Positions 8,607 through 17,545 are shown, counted from the first letter of the stretch. The stretch is 64,000 nucleotides of DNA from Zhengella sp020637775 (GCF_041397485.1 NZ_JAWKWO010000003.1:310001-374000), one strand, 5' to 3'. A program made the numbers and translations. Notes: generated from the sequence alone by a model not told the origin.

Positions 8607-10394
8607 ATGGCACAGGAAAACGACACAAGCGCCGGACGTGATATGACAGGCGCCGAAATGGTTCTGCAGGCATTGTCCGACAATGGCGTGAGCCATGTTT
8701 TCGGGTATCCCGGCGGTGCCGTTCTCCCGATCTATGACGAGATTTTCCAGCAGGAGAAAATCCAGCACATTCTCGTTCGTCATGAGCAGGGAGCAGGGCA
8801 TGCCGCCGAGGGCTATGCCCGTTCAACCGGCAAGCCAGGGGTTGTGCTTGTGACCTCGGGTCCGGGCGCTACCAACATGGTCACTCCTTTGCAGGACGCC
8901 CTGATGGATTCCATTCCACTGGTCTGCATCACGGGCCAGGTGCCGACATCGCTCATCGGTTCCGACGGCTTTCAGGAATGCGATACTGTGGGCATCACGC
9001 GGCCTTGTACCAAGCACAATTGGCTGGTGAAGGACGTGAACGACTTGCCGCGCGTCCTGCATGAGGCCTTCAAGGTGGCCACCAGCGGCAGGCCCGGTCC
9101 CGTCGTCATCGATATTCCCAAGGATGTCCAGTTCGCCACAGGCCGCTACACGCCGCCGCAACAGATTTCCCGACCGAGCTACCAGCCACGGGTGCAGGGC
9201 GACCGCGAGCAGATCAAGAAGGCTGTCGAGCTCATGGCGTCGGCCAGGAAACCCGTCATCTATTCGGGTGGCGGTGTCATCAATGCCGGTACCGAGGCCT
9301 GTCACCTGCTGCGCGAACTGGTCGATCTGACTGGCTTTCCGATCACCTCGACGCTGATGGGCCTTGGCGCCTATCCGGCTTCCGGTGAACACTGGCTGGG
9401 CATGCTGGGGATGCACGGCACCTATGAGGCCAACATGGCCATGCATGATTGCGACGTGATGGTTTGCATCGGCGCGCGCTTCGATGACCGCATCACGGGC
9501 CGTCTTGATGCGTTTTCGCCCAACTCCAAGCGTATCCACATCGATATCGACGTTTCCCAGATCAACAAGAATGTTCACGTCGACATTCCCATCATCGGCG
9601 ATGCGGGACGAATCCTTGAGGACATGGTCCGGCTGTGGAGGGCGACCGCGCGGGCCGACCGCGAAGCGCTGAAACCCTGGAACGAGCAGATTGCGAAGTG
9701 GAAGGCGCGCAACAGCCTGGCCTATACTACGAACGATACGGTCATCATGCCACAATATGCCATCCAGCGGCTCTATGAACTGACCAAGGATCGCGACACC
9801 TATATCACAACGGAGGTCGGCCAGCACCAGATGTGGGCGGCCCAGTTCTACGGCTTCGAGAAGCCGAACCGCTGGATGACGTCCGGCGGTCTCGGCACCA
9901 TGGGCTATGGCCTGCCCGCAGCGCTCGGGGTCCAGATCGCTCATCCGGATGCGCTGGTCATCGATATCGGTGGAGATGCATCGGTCCAGATGACGATGCA
10001 GGAAATCTCGACGGCAGTGCAATACGAGGCGCCGATCAAGATCTTCATCATGAACAATCATTATATGGGCATGGTGCGACAATGGCAGCAATTGCTGCAT
10101 GGCAACCGGCTGTCCCATTCCTATTCCGAGGCGCTGCCTGACTTCGTCAAGATGGCCGAGGCCTTCGGTGCACATGGCATTCGCTGTTCGAGGCCGGGCG
10201 ACCTGGACGACGCCATCCAGGAAATGATCGATGTGAAAAAGCCGGTCATCTTCGATTGCGAAGTCGCCAATCTGGCAAATTGCTTTCCGATGATTCCGTC
10301 CGGCAAGGCGCATAACGAAATGCTTCTGCCGGATGAAGCCACGGACGAGGCGGTTGCCAATGCCATCGGCGCTGAAGGAAAGGCGCTTGTGTAA
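8607..10394 (+). CDS. ilvI: Acetolactate synthase large subunit
   Basis: The catalytic subunit (also called IlvB/IlvG) of the thiamine-diphosphate enzyme that condenses pyruvate with pyruvate or 2-oxobutyrate, the first shared step of Val, Leu and Ile synthesis. The 595-residue protein has the N-terminal ThDP-Pyr domain with the activating glutamate in RHEQGAGHAAEGYAR (Glu60), a central FAD/ADP-binding domain, and a C-terminal ThDP-PP domain whose metal site starts GDASVQM and ends in the MNN element. It lies downstream of a transcription attenuator. Unusually, the small subunit gene is not next to it but follows a lipoprotein gene and an EamA transporter gene. Confidence 0.97.
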   Translation: MAQENDTSAGRDMTGAEMVLQALSDNGVSHVFGYPGGAVLPIYDEIFQQEKIQHILVRHEQGAGHAAEGYARSTGKPGVVLVTSGPGATNMVTPLQDALMDSIPLVCITGQVPTSLIGSDGFQECDTVGITRPCTKHNWLVKDVNDLPRVLHEAFKVATSGRPGPVVIDIPKDVQFATGRYTPPQQISRPSYQPRVQGDREQIKKAVELMASARKPVIYSGGGVINAGTEACHLLRELVDLTGFPITSTLMGLGAYPASGEHWLGMLGMHGTYEANMAMHDCDVMVCIGARFDDRITGRLDAFSPNSKRIHIDIDVSQINKNVHVDIPIIGDAGRILEDMVRLWRATARADREALKPWNEQIAKWKARNSLAYTTNDTVIMPQYAIQRLYELTKDRDTYITTEVGQHQMWAAQFYGFEKPNRWMTSGGLGTMGYGLPAALGVQIAHPDALVIDIGGDASVQMTMQEISTAVQYEAPIKIFIMNNHYMGMVRQWQQLLHGNRLSHSYSEALPDFVKMAEAFGAHGIRCSRPGDLDDAIQEMIDVKKPVIFDCEVANLANCFPMIPSGKAHNEMLLPDEATDEAVANAIGAEGKALV

Positions 10395-10401
10395 CTTGGC
10401 T

Positions 10402-10965
10402 ATGCGCGGCTGGCTCCTATCCATGCTGCTGCTGGCGCTTGGCGCCTGCCAGACGGCAGGCGGCAACAGCACGTCAGCCACACTGGAATCGGCACGGGCG
10501 GAAGCCATGAACGCGGCTCCAGAGCGGCAAGGCGTCGCGTCGCTCCAGCCGACGCCGGGAGGCGTCGTCGCCGAGAGGGCGGGCAAGCCTGTCATACGGG
10601 ACAGCAGCGATCCTGTCCTCACCGCTGTCGTGAGAATCGGGCGGCTGCAAAAGGCGCAGGGAACGCTTGCGGCCATGGATGCCGTTTTCCAGTGCTATGA
10701 GCGTGCACAGGAACCGCGTGCCACGATTGCCGATGCAAAGGTCTGCGCCGCGCAGGATTTCGCCGTGTCGAAGAGCGTTGAAGAGGGGCGGGCGCAACCG
10801 GCCGGACGGCAGGCCGATGCGCGAAGCGCCATCATTTCCCGCAGGGCAGCGCAACGGATCGGCGCGCTGATGCAGCTCAAAGGCATGAACCAGGCCGAGT
10901 TCGACCGGTTCGGCCTGTACCTGCATCAGGTCGTGAAGCCGGCACACATTCGAGCCATGTCATGA
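10402..10965 (+). CDS. Hypothetical lipoprotein between ilvI and the EamA gene
   Basis: A 187-residue protein with a lipoprotein signal: hydrophobic segment, then LGAC with the modifiable Cys at residue 16. The mature part is Ala/Arg-rich, with two further cysteines (motif QCYERAQEPRATIADAKVCAAQ) and a helical C-terminal region. No family was recognised. It starts eight bases after the ilvI stop and ends in a four-base overlap with the next gene, so it belongs to the ilv transcription unit. The start is the ATG before RGWLLSM; a TTG two codons earlier is possible because the GAAGGAAAGG element lies rather far upstream. Confidence 0.75.
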   Translation: MRGWLLSMLLLALGACQTAGGNSTSATLESARAEAMNAAPERQGVASLQPTPGGVVAERAGKPVIRDSSDPVLTAVVRIGRLQKAQGTLAAMDAVFQCYERAQEPRATIADAKVCAAQDFAVSKSVEEGRAQPAGRQADARSAIISRRAAQRIGALMQLKGMNQAEFDRFGLYLHQVVKPAHIRAMS

Positions 10966-11870
10966 CATCAAGGGCACTCCCCGGATGGATCGACTACGGT
11001 CTCCTGCTTCTGCTCGCTGCTTTCTGGGGCGGTTCGTTCGCACTCATCAAGCAGACGGTTGGCGACTACCCGCCCGCCTTCATGAGCATGGTGCGCCTGG
11101 CGATCGCAGGCGTGGTCATGCTTTGTATCGCGCTGTTCTTGCGGGAGCGGATTCAATGGTCTGCGCGGACAGCCTGGATGCTTCTTCTGATCGGGATTTT
11201 CGGCAATTCGCTGCCTTTCAGCCTGATTGCGTGGGGGCAGCAAGTGGTCGATGCGAGCCTCGCCTCCATCCTGATGGGCATCATGCCACTGGCCACGCTG
11301 CTGCTGGCGCATTTCTTTACCGGGGGCGATGAGCCGCTCTCGGCTGGCAAGGTCGTTGGCGCAATCATCGGATTGGCCGGGCTTGCCATACTCGTCGGGC
11401 CATCCGTCCTGTACCGGCTGGGCGATGACGGTGTGCGGCAATTGGCCATTGTCGGCGCGGCGATTTCCTACGGGATCAATGCGGTTCTGACCAAGTCCAT
11501 GCTCCACCAGCCGCGCAGGGCTGCCGCGGCGGCGCTGCTTCTGGCGGGGGCGCTGACGCTTTTTCCGGTCTCGCTCCTATCGGAAGACTGGTCAGCGATA
11601 GAGCCGGGCAGCGCAAGCACGACGGTAGTTGTCCTGTTGGCCCTGTTTCCGACGGCCATGGCGTCCTTGCTTGTCTTCATCGTGCTTGAGCGCCAGGGCG
11701 CAGGCTTCTTCAGCAATGTCAACTTTCTGGTGCCGCTGTTCGGCATTGTCTGGGCTGTCGCCCTTCTGGGGGAAGCGCTCGATCCGCGGGCTTTGACCGC
11801 GCTCGGCGTCATTCTCACCGGTCTTGTCATCGCGCGCCAATCGGCGCAAAAACCATCACGTGTCGCCTGA
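10962..11870 (+). CDS. EamA/DMT-family transporter
   Basis: A 302-residue inner-membrane protein with about ten hydrophobic helices in two EamA repeats (about 10-140 and 155-290). The repeats contain the usual LAAFWGGSFALIK and PLFGIVWAVALLGE elements. The family exports small metabolites, often amino acids. Its place between ilvI and ilvH, coupled by ATGA to the lipoprotein gene, allows a role in efflux of branched-chain amino acids or related compounds, but the substrate cannot be read from the sequence. Confidence 0.88.
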   Translation: MTSRALPGWIDYGLLLLLAAFWGGSFALIKQTVGDYPPAFMSMVRLAIAGVVMLCIALFLRERIQWSARTAWMLLLIGIFGNSLPFSLIAWGQQVVDASLASILMGIMPLATLLLAHFFTGGDEPLSAGKVVGAIIGLAGLAILVGPSVLYRLGDDGVRQLAIVGAAISYGINAVLTKSMLHQPRRAAAAALLLAGALTLFPVSLLSEDWSAIEPGSASTTVVVLLALFPTAMASLLVFIVLERQGAGFFSNVNFLVPLFGIVWAVALLGEALDPRALTALGVILTGLVIARQSAQKPSRVA

Positions 11871-11882
11871 AGGATAACGATC

Positions 11883-12455
11883 ATGAACGCGCAATTGCAG
11901 CCAACCGGTTCCGCCTACTTCATCGAGAAGAGCATGGAAAAGCCGGAAACCCATACGCTTTCGGTGCTGGTGGATAACGAGCCGGGCGTGCTTGCACGGG
12001 TGATCGGCCTGTTTTCCGGGCGTGGCTACAATATCGACAGCCTGACCGTCTCTGAAACAGAACACGAGCGGCATCGTTCCCGCATCACGATCGTGACGAC
12101 GGGGACGCCGCATGTCCTGGACCAGATCAAGGCGCAACTGGAACGGATCGTGCCGGTGCACCGGGTGGTCGATCTCACGGTTCGGGCGCGTGAACTGGGC
12201 AATGACAAGCCGGTGGAGCGGGAGCTTGCACTTATCAAGGTTGCCGGCGCCGGCGACAAGCGGGTGGAGGCGCTTCGCCTGGCAGACGCTTTCCGCGCAT
12301 CCGTGATCGACGCGAATGTCGGGCATTTCATTTTTGAGATTACCGGCAAACCCTCCAAAATCGATCAGTTCATCGCCATCATGGCACCGCTTGGCCTGAT
12401 TGAAGTGTGCCGAACCGGCATTGCGGCGCTCAATCGTGGCGATCAGGGAATGTAG
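11883..12455 (+). CDS. ilvH: Acetolactate synthase regulatory small subunit
   Basis: The 190-residue small subunit (IlvH/IlvN) binds the catalytic subunit, raises its activity and confers feedback inhibition by valine. The N-terminal ACT domain begins THTLSVLVDNEPGVLARV and contains NIDSLTVSETE; the C-terminal ALS_ss_C domain ends in a short tail. An AGGA element precedes the ATG. It follows the EamA gene after 12 bases and is probably the last gene of the attenuated ilv unit. Confidence 0.96.
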   Translation: MNAQLQPTGSAYFIEKSMEKPETHTLSVLVDNEPGVLARVIGLFSGRGYNIDSLTVSETEHERHRSRITIVTTGTPHVLDQIKAQLERIVPVHRVVDLTVRARELGNDKPVERELALIKVAGAGDKRVEALRLADAFRASVIDANVGHFIFEITGKPSKIDQFIAIMAPLGLIEVCRTGIAALNRGDQGM

Positions 12456-12553
12456 GGACGGGCCGTTTGTCTGTGCCGTGCCGGGGTAGCTCGCGGAGAG
12501 GATGACTTGCTCCACGGGCGCCCGCATCTAGCAGACCGGCACGGCAAGCCGGT

Positions 12554-13687
12554 TCATTTCACGATGGTCAGACGCTCCGCGGCTCGGGTGATCGCGGTAT
12601 AGAGCCAGCGGGCACGGGTATCGCGAAAGGCGTAGCTTTCATCAAACAGGACAACATTGTCCCATTGGGAACCCTGTGCCTTGTGGACGGTCAAGGCATA
12701 GCCATAGTCGAAATCGTCGAAACGCTTCCTTGTCTGCCAGGGGATTTCCGTCTCCGGCGTCTCAAAGGCAGACTTGAGCAGCTTGATCTTGGCAACGCCG
12801 CGATCGGGATCATCCTCCTCCGGTGAGACCAGCAGATTGATACCCGGCTTCACTGTTTCCCTGCTCGCCGTCATGACCTTCCACAAGGAACCGTTCAGCA
12901 GCCCCTTTGCCGGGTCGTTGCGCAGGCAAACCATCTTGTCGCCCGCCTGGGGCAGAGATCCGGAAAAGCCCTTGAGTTCCCGCAGCCGTGCATTGTACCG
13001 GCGGCGGGTGCGGTTTGTTCCAACCAGCACCTGGTCGGCATCAAGTACAAGGTCCTGCGTGACCTGCGCCTTGGAGATGACCTGCGCTGTGCCATAGTCG
13101 CCAAGCATCAGCTCGCGGCCTTCACGGACATCAAGTGCCATGGAAATGATAGGATTGTCCCGGGCTTGGCGGTGGATCTCCGTCAGCAGGAAATCCGGCT
13201 CGTGTTCGGTGAAGTACCCGCCGCCGGAGATCGGCGGTAACTGTCCGGGGTCGCCGAGCACGAGTATCGGTGTTCCAAAACTCATCAAATCCCTGCCAAG
13301 CGCCTCATCCACCATCGAGCATTCGTCAACGATGATCAGTTTGGCGCGTGAAACGGCGCTTTGACGATTCAGCGAGAAGGTCGGTGAGACCGAAGTCTTG
13401 CCCGTCGTTTCATCCTCGACCGCTTCCTCGCCACGGGGCCGGTAGATCAGCGAATGGATGGTGCGCGCATTCGTTGCGCCCTTGGACCGCAGGACCTGCG
13501 CTGCCTTGCCCGTGAACGCCGCAAACTGGACATCTCCGGCCACGTTTTCCGCGAAATGGCGCGCAAGGGTTGTTTTTCCGGTGCCGGCATAACCGAAAAG
13601 GCGGAAGAGTGGCGAGCGCCCTTCCTTCAACCAGTCGTCAACGCGTTTGAGCGCCTCATCCTGTTCCGGAGAAAAAATCATGCCCAT
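12554..13687 (-). CDS. RecD/Dda-like SF1B helicase
   Basis: A 377-residue ATP-dependent DNA helicase of the RecD2/Dda group. The P-loop is GYAGTGKT (32-39), motif II is DECS (121-124), and the C-terminal motif is YALTVHKAQGSQW, with YTAITRAAERL at the end. It lacks the long N-terminal extension of full RecD proteins and has no RecB or RecC beside it, so it probably acts alone in DNA repair or replication restart. A second ATG two codons in is equally possible. It converges with ilvH. Confidence 0.9.
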   Translation of the reverse strand: MGMIFSPEQDEALKRVDDWLKEGRSPLFRLFGYAGTGKTTLARHFAENVAGDVQFAAFTGKAAQVLRSKGATNARTIHSLIYRPRGEEAVEDETTGKTSVSPTFSLNRQSAVSRAKLIIVDECSMVDEALGRDLMSFGTPILVLGDPGQLPPISGGGYFTEHEPDFLLTEIHRQARDNPIISMALDVREGRELMLGDYGTAQVISKAQVTQDLVLDADQVLVGTNRTRRRYNARLRELKGFSGSLPQAGDKMVCLRNDPAKGLLNGSLWKVMTASRETVKPGINLLVSPEEDDPDRGVAKIKLLKSAFETPETEIPWQTRKRFDDFDYGYALTVHKAQGSQWDNVVLFDESYAFRDTRARWLYTAITRAAERLTIVK

Positions 13688-13742
13688 TCACTGCCCGATT
13701 CGGCGCACAAAGGCGAGGTGGTTTCTCTCGATTGTCGCAGCT

Positions 13743-13770
13743 TTGAGATTGCCAACTAGGGTTGTATATG
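13743..13770 (+). promoter_or_regulatory. Candidate promoter for the globin gene
   Basis: TTGAGA at 13743-13748 and TATATG at 13765-13770 are spaced by 16 bases inside an AT-rich stretch of the divergent helicase/globin gap. No nitric-oxide or oxygen regulator site was recognised. Confidence 0.4.
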
Positions 13771-13821
13771 GTAGTAAATAGAAAAGGTTAATTCAGTATT
13801 CAAATCCAGTTTGCAGCTACC

Positions 13822-14262
13822 ATGACTATTGCGCCTCTCAGTGGCCGCCCGCCACGTGTTCCCGAGCCGAAATTCGCCTCAATCACGCCGGAGCAGATTT
13901 CTGCCCTGGTCGAGGAATTCTATGCTTCAATTCGTACCGACCATAGGCTGGGGCCGCTTTTCGAGGCACGTGTTCAGGGGCGCTGGGATGCGCATCTGGA
14001 GCGGATGAAGGGCTTCTGGCGATCCATTTTGCTGAAGTCCGGCGAGTATGTCGGGCAGCCGGTCGCTGTCCACATGACGATCAATGAGTTGCGTGAGGAC
14101 GATTTCAGGATATGGCTGAAACTGTTTGAAGAAACAGTCCGGCGCGTCTTTCATCCAGAAGCTGCGCCGCACGTGATTTCCGCAGCCCGGCGCATCGGCC
14201 GCAGCCTCTGGCTTTCCCGCTTCGGCGGACCATTCAAGCGGCCGCCGGTATGGCTGGACTAG
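13822..14262 (+). CDS. Truncated haemoglobin, group III type
   Basis: A 146-residue haem protein of the bacterial 2-over-2 globin class. It has the B-helix Phe-Tyr pair in EEFYASIRTDHRLGPLF, the E-helix block MKGFWRSILLKSGEY, and a likely proximal His in PVAVHM. Group III globins in Hyphomicrobiales are thought to handle oxygen or nitric oxide under low aeration; no direct substrate evidence is present here. The N-terminal 15 residues are Pro-rich and extra. The gene stands alone with its own AT-rich upstream region, divergent from the helicase. Confidence 0.85.
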   Translation: MTIAPLSGRPPRVPEPKFASITPEQISALVEEFYASIRTDHRLGPLFEARVQGRWDAHLERMKGFWRSILLKSGEYVGQPVAVHMTINELREDDFRIWLKLFEETVRRVFHPEAAPHVISAARRIGRSLWLSRFGGPFKRPPVWLD

Positions 14263-14358
14263 CGGCCTTGCTGCTCCCGGACATGTTCCGTGGCGGTGGC
14301 GATCCGATTGCAGGACTGTAAATACCGGTCGCTTGGCGAAACGAATAGCCTATTGGTA

Positions 14359-15810
14359 TCAGGTCGCTTCGTGGCGGCGGCTTTCAAGGCCGGGAGCGTC
14401 GCCCAATGCCGATACGGACTCCTGGAACAGGGCATCGTCCACGAACTCCATATTATCCTGCGTCAGGAGCCAGTCACCGGCCTGTTTGGCGAGCGGCGCA
14501 GCATTCTCCGCTTCCATGAATTCCTGTTCGATCCGGGCGAAGTTCTGGTCATCCGATCCGGCAGCCGGGTCCCCGGAAAGCTCCACGGCCAGGCCTCCAT
14601 CGTGAACCAAGAGTTCGCTCAGCGCCTCGAAGGCTTCCAGGTGCCGGATGGCTCCACAGGCATTCAGTCCCTCTGAACAGGCCGCCCAGAGGTCCGGTTG
14701 GCCCCAGGCATTGTAGACGAAGGCACCGAGCCCGTTTTCCGCCACGTTCCGGACCAGGAAATCCATGCACCACAGCATGACTGCGGCTCTCGGCAATTCC
14801 TCCGGATAGTAGCCGGCATCGAACATGAGGTAGTCGGCAACCTTGACCGCCAGTTCCGCTGCCCGTTCTCCATCATTCTGATCTGCCAGTGAAGCGGGCA
14901 GCAGGATGGATTTGACAGGCGCGACCCTGGTATCCTGCTCCGGCCCGGATGGAAGAGCGCTGTCGTCGCTTTCTTCTTCGTCGTGCAAGGGCAAGGCCAC
15001 CGCGTTTGCTTCGGTTTCGGCGGTCTGCATGGCTGTGGCTTCATGGGAAACCAGAAGACCTTGCGAATCCGGAGCCAATGGCGGTAGGTCGATCGTGTCG
15101 CGGGACCATGACGGCGCGCCGTTGCCGGCGTGAAGAGAACCGGCAGCTTCCATTTCCGAATCAGTACCGGACGGGGTGTTCTCATCCGCAGGTGCGGGCA
15201 AGACGTCCGACAATGCAGCCGGTATCGGGGGGCTTGCGTCGTCGGTGGAACCGTCCGCGATGTTGCCGGTTGGCGCCGGGTCACCATTGTCTCTGGACGC
15301 CGGTACTTCTTCTTCGCCGCTCTCATGGCGAAGGGCTTCGAGCCGTTCCCTCAGGCGATCGCGCAAGCTTTCCAGCGTGTCGCCGTTGCCGTCCATGTCG
15401 AAATCGGCCCCGTCGGGCGCAGTTGGAGGCATTGCGTCCGTTTCGTCCCGCGGGCCGACATCCGCAATGCCGGTATCCGCAATGCCGGTATCCGCAATGC
15501 CGACATCGCCGGGTACAGTGACTTCGTCGGCCTGGGGTCCGGATCGCGTGTCAACCTGATCCCCGGAGACGTTGCGTATTTCTTCTTGCCAGGCGGTTTC
15601 ATCGTTCAGCGGTGTCAGCGGAGGCTGTTCGGCAATACCGTCAAGCGCCGTATCCTGCGGCGCGAGGTCAGGCGGATTCAGTTCCTTGCGCGTGGGGCGG
15701 GCCAGGATCGAACTTATCCGCCTGCGAAGCATTGCCTTGTCTTCCGTCGCGTAGGACGGAACATCTGTCTTCGACTTCGCTCTACCCAAAAGATCCGTCA
15801 ACCTGGACAT
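14359..15810 (-). CDS. Large acidic protein with C-terminal DMP19/DUF4375 domain
   Basis: A 483-residue protein. The first 30 or so residues are basic (SRLTDLLGRAKSKTD). A long acidic, Pro/Asp/Glu-rich and probably disordered region then runs to about residue 300. The globular C-terminus resembles the DMP19 (DUF4375) domain, with ENGLGAFVYNAWGQ followed by an Ala/Glu-rich helix. The role of bacterial DMP19 proteins is not established. The disordered part holds a short GIADT repeat encoded by a 15-base tandem repeat. The start has AGAGGG upstream; an in-frame codon 19 residues earlier is less likely. Confidence 0.7.
   Translation of the reverse strand: MSRLTDLLGRAKSKTDVPSYATEDKAMLRRRISSILARPTRKELNPPDLAPQDTALDGIAEQPPLTPLNDETAWQEEIRNVSGDQVDTRSGPQADEVTVPGDVGIADTGIADTGIADVGPRDETDAMPPTAPDGADFDMDGNGDTLESLRDRLRERLEALRHESGEEEVPASRDNGDPAPTGNIADGSTDDASPPIPAALSDVLPAPADENTPSGTDSEMEAAGSLHAGNGAPSWSRDTIDLPPLAPDSQGLLVSHEATAMQTAETEANAVALPLHDEEESDDSALPSGPEQDTRVAPVKSILLPASLADQNDGERAAELAVKVADYLMFDAGYYPEELPRAAVMLWCMDFLVRNVAENGLGAFVYNAWGQPDLWAACSEGLNACGAIRHLEAFEALSELLVHDGGLAVELSGDPAAGSDDQNFARIEQEFMEAENAAPLAKQAGDWLLTQDNMEFVDDALFQESVSALGDAPGLESRRHEAT
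15455..15499 (-). repeat. 15-base tandem repeat, three copies
   Basis: Three adjacent 15-base units (CCGACATCCGCAATG, then two of CCGGTATCCGCAATG, read on the plus strand) encode the repeated GIADT/V pentapeptide in the DMP19 protein. A fourth, diverged unit follows at 15500. Copy number may vary by slippage without breaking the frame. Confidence 0.85.
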
Positions 15811-15954
15811 GCCCAGACCCTCTTTCCCGCAAGTTCCGTAAGCTTGACCCTTGAGGGTGAAACTCAAGCCAACGGATTAATACCAGAACCGAGGTTCGCC
15901 GTTATTGGTCAACAAATATTGAACGACGGCAAATCTGGCGGTGCGGCAAGTCGA

Positions 15955-16359
15955 TCAGGGCTGGACCTGGGATCGAATTGTTCGCCCTCTCAGGACATTC
16001 ACGGCAAAAAGCAGCGCGCCGCAACCCGCCACGATCGAGGCGAATTGAAACACGCCGTCGCCCTGATCCAGGTCCTGCAATGTGCGGCCTGTGACCAGCA
16101 GGGCAACACCCGCTTCCCAGATCCAGAGCTGGGGCTTTGCCATGCGAGACGCCTTCATGCCGGGAAAGAGGCGATAGGTCAGGCCCATCACCGACGAGCC
16201 GCAAAAACCGGCCATGAAGGCATAGGCATGGGGAAGGCTCATCGGGGAGGTTGTCATGCCGGAAATGATCGCGAGCACGACAGACGCAACCAGCCACGCA
16301 GCGCCGGCAAGGAGGAGGTGTTCATCGACCTTGCTTGAGGGAACATTCGCTTGAAACAT
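15955..16359 (-). CDS. Small four-helix membrane protein resembling haem-copper oxidase subunit I
   Basis: A 134-residue protein with four hydrophobic helices (about 15-36, 43-62, 75-92 and 103-122). The block PHAYAFMAGFCGSSVMG followed by YRLFPGM resembles the His-bearing helix of subunit I-like short proteins in the haem-copper oxidase/NnrS superfamily. Only one clear candidate haem ligand (the His in LPHAY) is seen in this helix, so it is not a complete oxidase. The function is unknown. It is divergent from pdxJ. Confidence 0.55.
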   Translation of the reverse strand: MFQANVPSSKVDEHLLLAGAAWLVASVVLAIISGMTTSPMSLPHAYAFMAGFCGSSVMGLTYRLFPGMKASRMAKPQLWIWEAGVALLVTGRTLQDLDQGDGVFQFASIVAGCGALLFAVNVLRGRTIRSQVQP

Positions 16360-16463
16360 CGGGACACTCGTTTGAAACCGGTTGCGTCGGACGACGCTGC
16401 TACAATAGTTTCGCGAACCGCAAGGACCAACCCTCTTGTATGTCGCAGCCGGAAGATAAATCC

Positions 16464-17213
16464 ATGCCCGCCAATCTCTCTGTCAACCTCAATGCCATTG
16501 CCATGCTCAGAAACCGCCGCGACCTGCCATGGCCAAGCGTTACCGGGCTGGGACGAGTTGCGCTTGAAGCCGGTGCCCATGGTCTGACCGTGCATCCGCG
16601 TCCCGATCAGCGTCACATCCGGTTTTCCGATGTGCCTGCCATTCGCGCACTGATCGACGATGAATTTCCATCCGCGGAGTTCAATATCGAAGGCTATCCG
16701 ACCGCGGATTTCCTGCAACTTGTCGAGCAGGCCGAGCCTGAACAAGTCACCCTGGTGCCCGATGATCCGGCTCAGCCGACCTCCGATCATGGCTGGGATT
16801 TCATAGGCGAGCGCGACATGCTCCGCTCCGTTGTCGCGCGGCTGAAAAGGAAGGGCATGCGGGTCTCGCTGTTCTGCGACCCGGACGCGTCTGAGGATCT
16901 TGTAGCGGCGGCACGGGAAACCGGCGCCGACCGGCTGGAGTTCTACACCGGTCCCTATGGCGCCTGCCATGACGATCCGGCGGCGGCAACGGCAGAACTG
17001 GCGCGGTTGGAGGCTACTGGCCTGTTGGCGCAGGCGGCAGGGCTGGACGTGAATGCAGGTCATGACCTGACGGTCGCCAACCTCCCGCCACTCGTGCGGG
17101 CATTGCCAATGCTGAGCGAGGCTTCCATCGGGCATGGATTGACCGCTGACGCGCTTGAATTCGGCATGGCGCAAACTGTCCGGCGGTTTCTGAACGCTCT
17201 TGAACCGGGCTGA
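16464..17213 (+). CDS. pdxJ: Pyridoxine 5'-phosphate synthase PdxJ
   Basis: Condenses 3-amino-2-oxopropyl phosphate with deoxyxylulose 5-phosphate to form pyridoxine phosphate, closing the DXP-dependent vitamin B6 route. The 249-residue TIM-barrel protein starts PANLSVNLNAIAMLRNRRD, the usual rhizobial N-terminus. It contains GLTVHPRPDQRHIR (phosphate and substrate loop), VTLVPDDP and the glycine-rich VNAGHDLTVAN segment, and ends with SIGHGLTADAL. GGAAG lies eight bases before the ATG; an earlier in-frame ATG eight codons upstream is less conserved. Confidence 0.96.
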   Translation: MPANLSVNLNAIAMLRNRRDLPWPSVTGLGRVALEAGAHGLTVHPRPDQRHIRFSDVPAIRALIDDEFPSAEFNIEGYPTADFLQLVEQAEPEQVTLVPDDPAQPTSDHGWDFIGERDMLRSVVARLKRKGMRVSLFCDPDASEDLVAAARETGADRLEFYTGPYGACHDDPAAATAELARLEATGLLAQAAGLDVNAGHDLTVANLPPLVRALPMLSEASIGHGLTADALEFGMAQTVRRFLNALEPG

Positions 17214-17326
17214 TCCTTCGCTGGATGCAACCCGGCTCGCGCATGGCGGGAACAAGCTGTTCGCACGAACTTCTGATTTTTACCGTTCTTCTCCGGCCCG
17301 TCCAACTGTGGCCGGAGAGGGTTCCC

Positions 17327-17545
17327 ATGCGCTCCAATTTCAGACGGTGTATTGACCTTGGCAGGTCTGAAGCGGCGGCGACAACGGTCGAATACGGTAT
17401 TCTTGCCGCACTCGTCAGTCTTGGCATGTTTGTTTCGACTGCCATGCTCGGGCATGATCTGCGGGCTCCATTCGAACGGCTAGACCGCGCTGTCGACAAG
17501 AAGGAGCCGGCCGGACCGGAGGCCTACGTGCGGAAGCTGCCTTAG
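17327..17545 (+). CDS. Flp/Fap-type pilin, orphan
   Basis: A 72-residue class IVb pilin-like protein. The short leader is followed by TTVEYGILAALVSLGMFV, where Glu22 would be +5 after prepilin peptidase cleavage at Ala17/Ala18, as in Flp pilins of tad systems. GGAGAGG precedes the ATG. The C-terminal 25 residues are charged. No tad, cpa or prepilin peptidase gene lies nearby, so assembly would depend on genes elsewhere. It sits between pdxJ and ilvC on the same strand. Confidence 0.82.
   Translation: MRSNFRRCIDLGRSEAAATTVEYGILAALVSLGMFVSTAMLGHDLRAPFERLDRAVDKKEPAGPEAYVRKLP

Noticed and set aside
8823..10676. 617-codon open frame antisense to ilvI
   Set aside because: It mirrors the codon pattern of ilvI, has no family motif and overlaps a certain gene along its whole length.
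15455..15514. CRISPR-like repeats
   Set aside because: The 15-base units are directly adjacent with no spacers and are in frame with a protein repeat.
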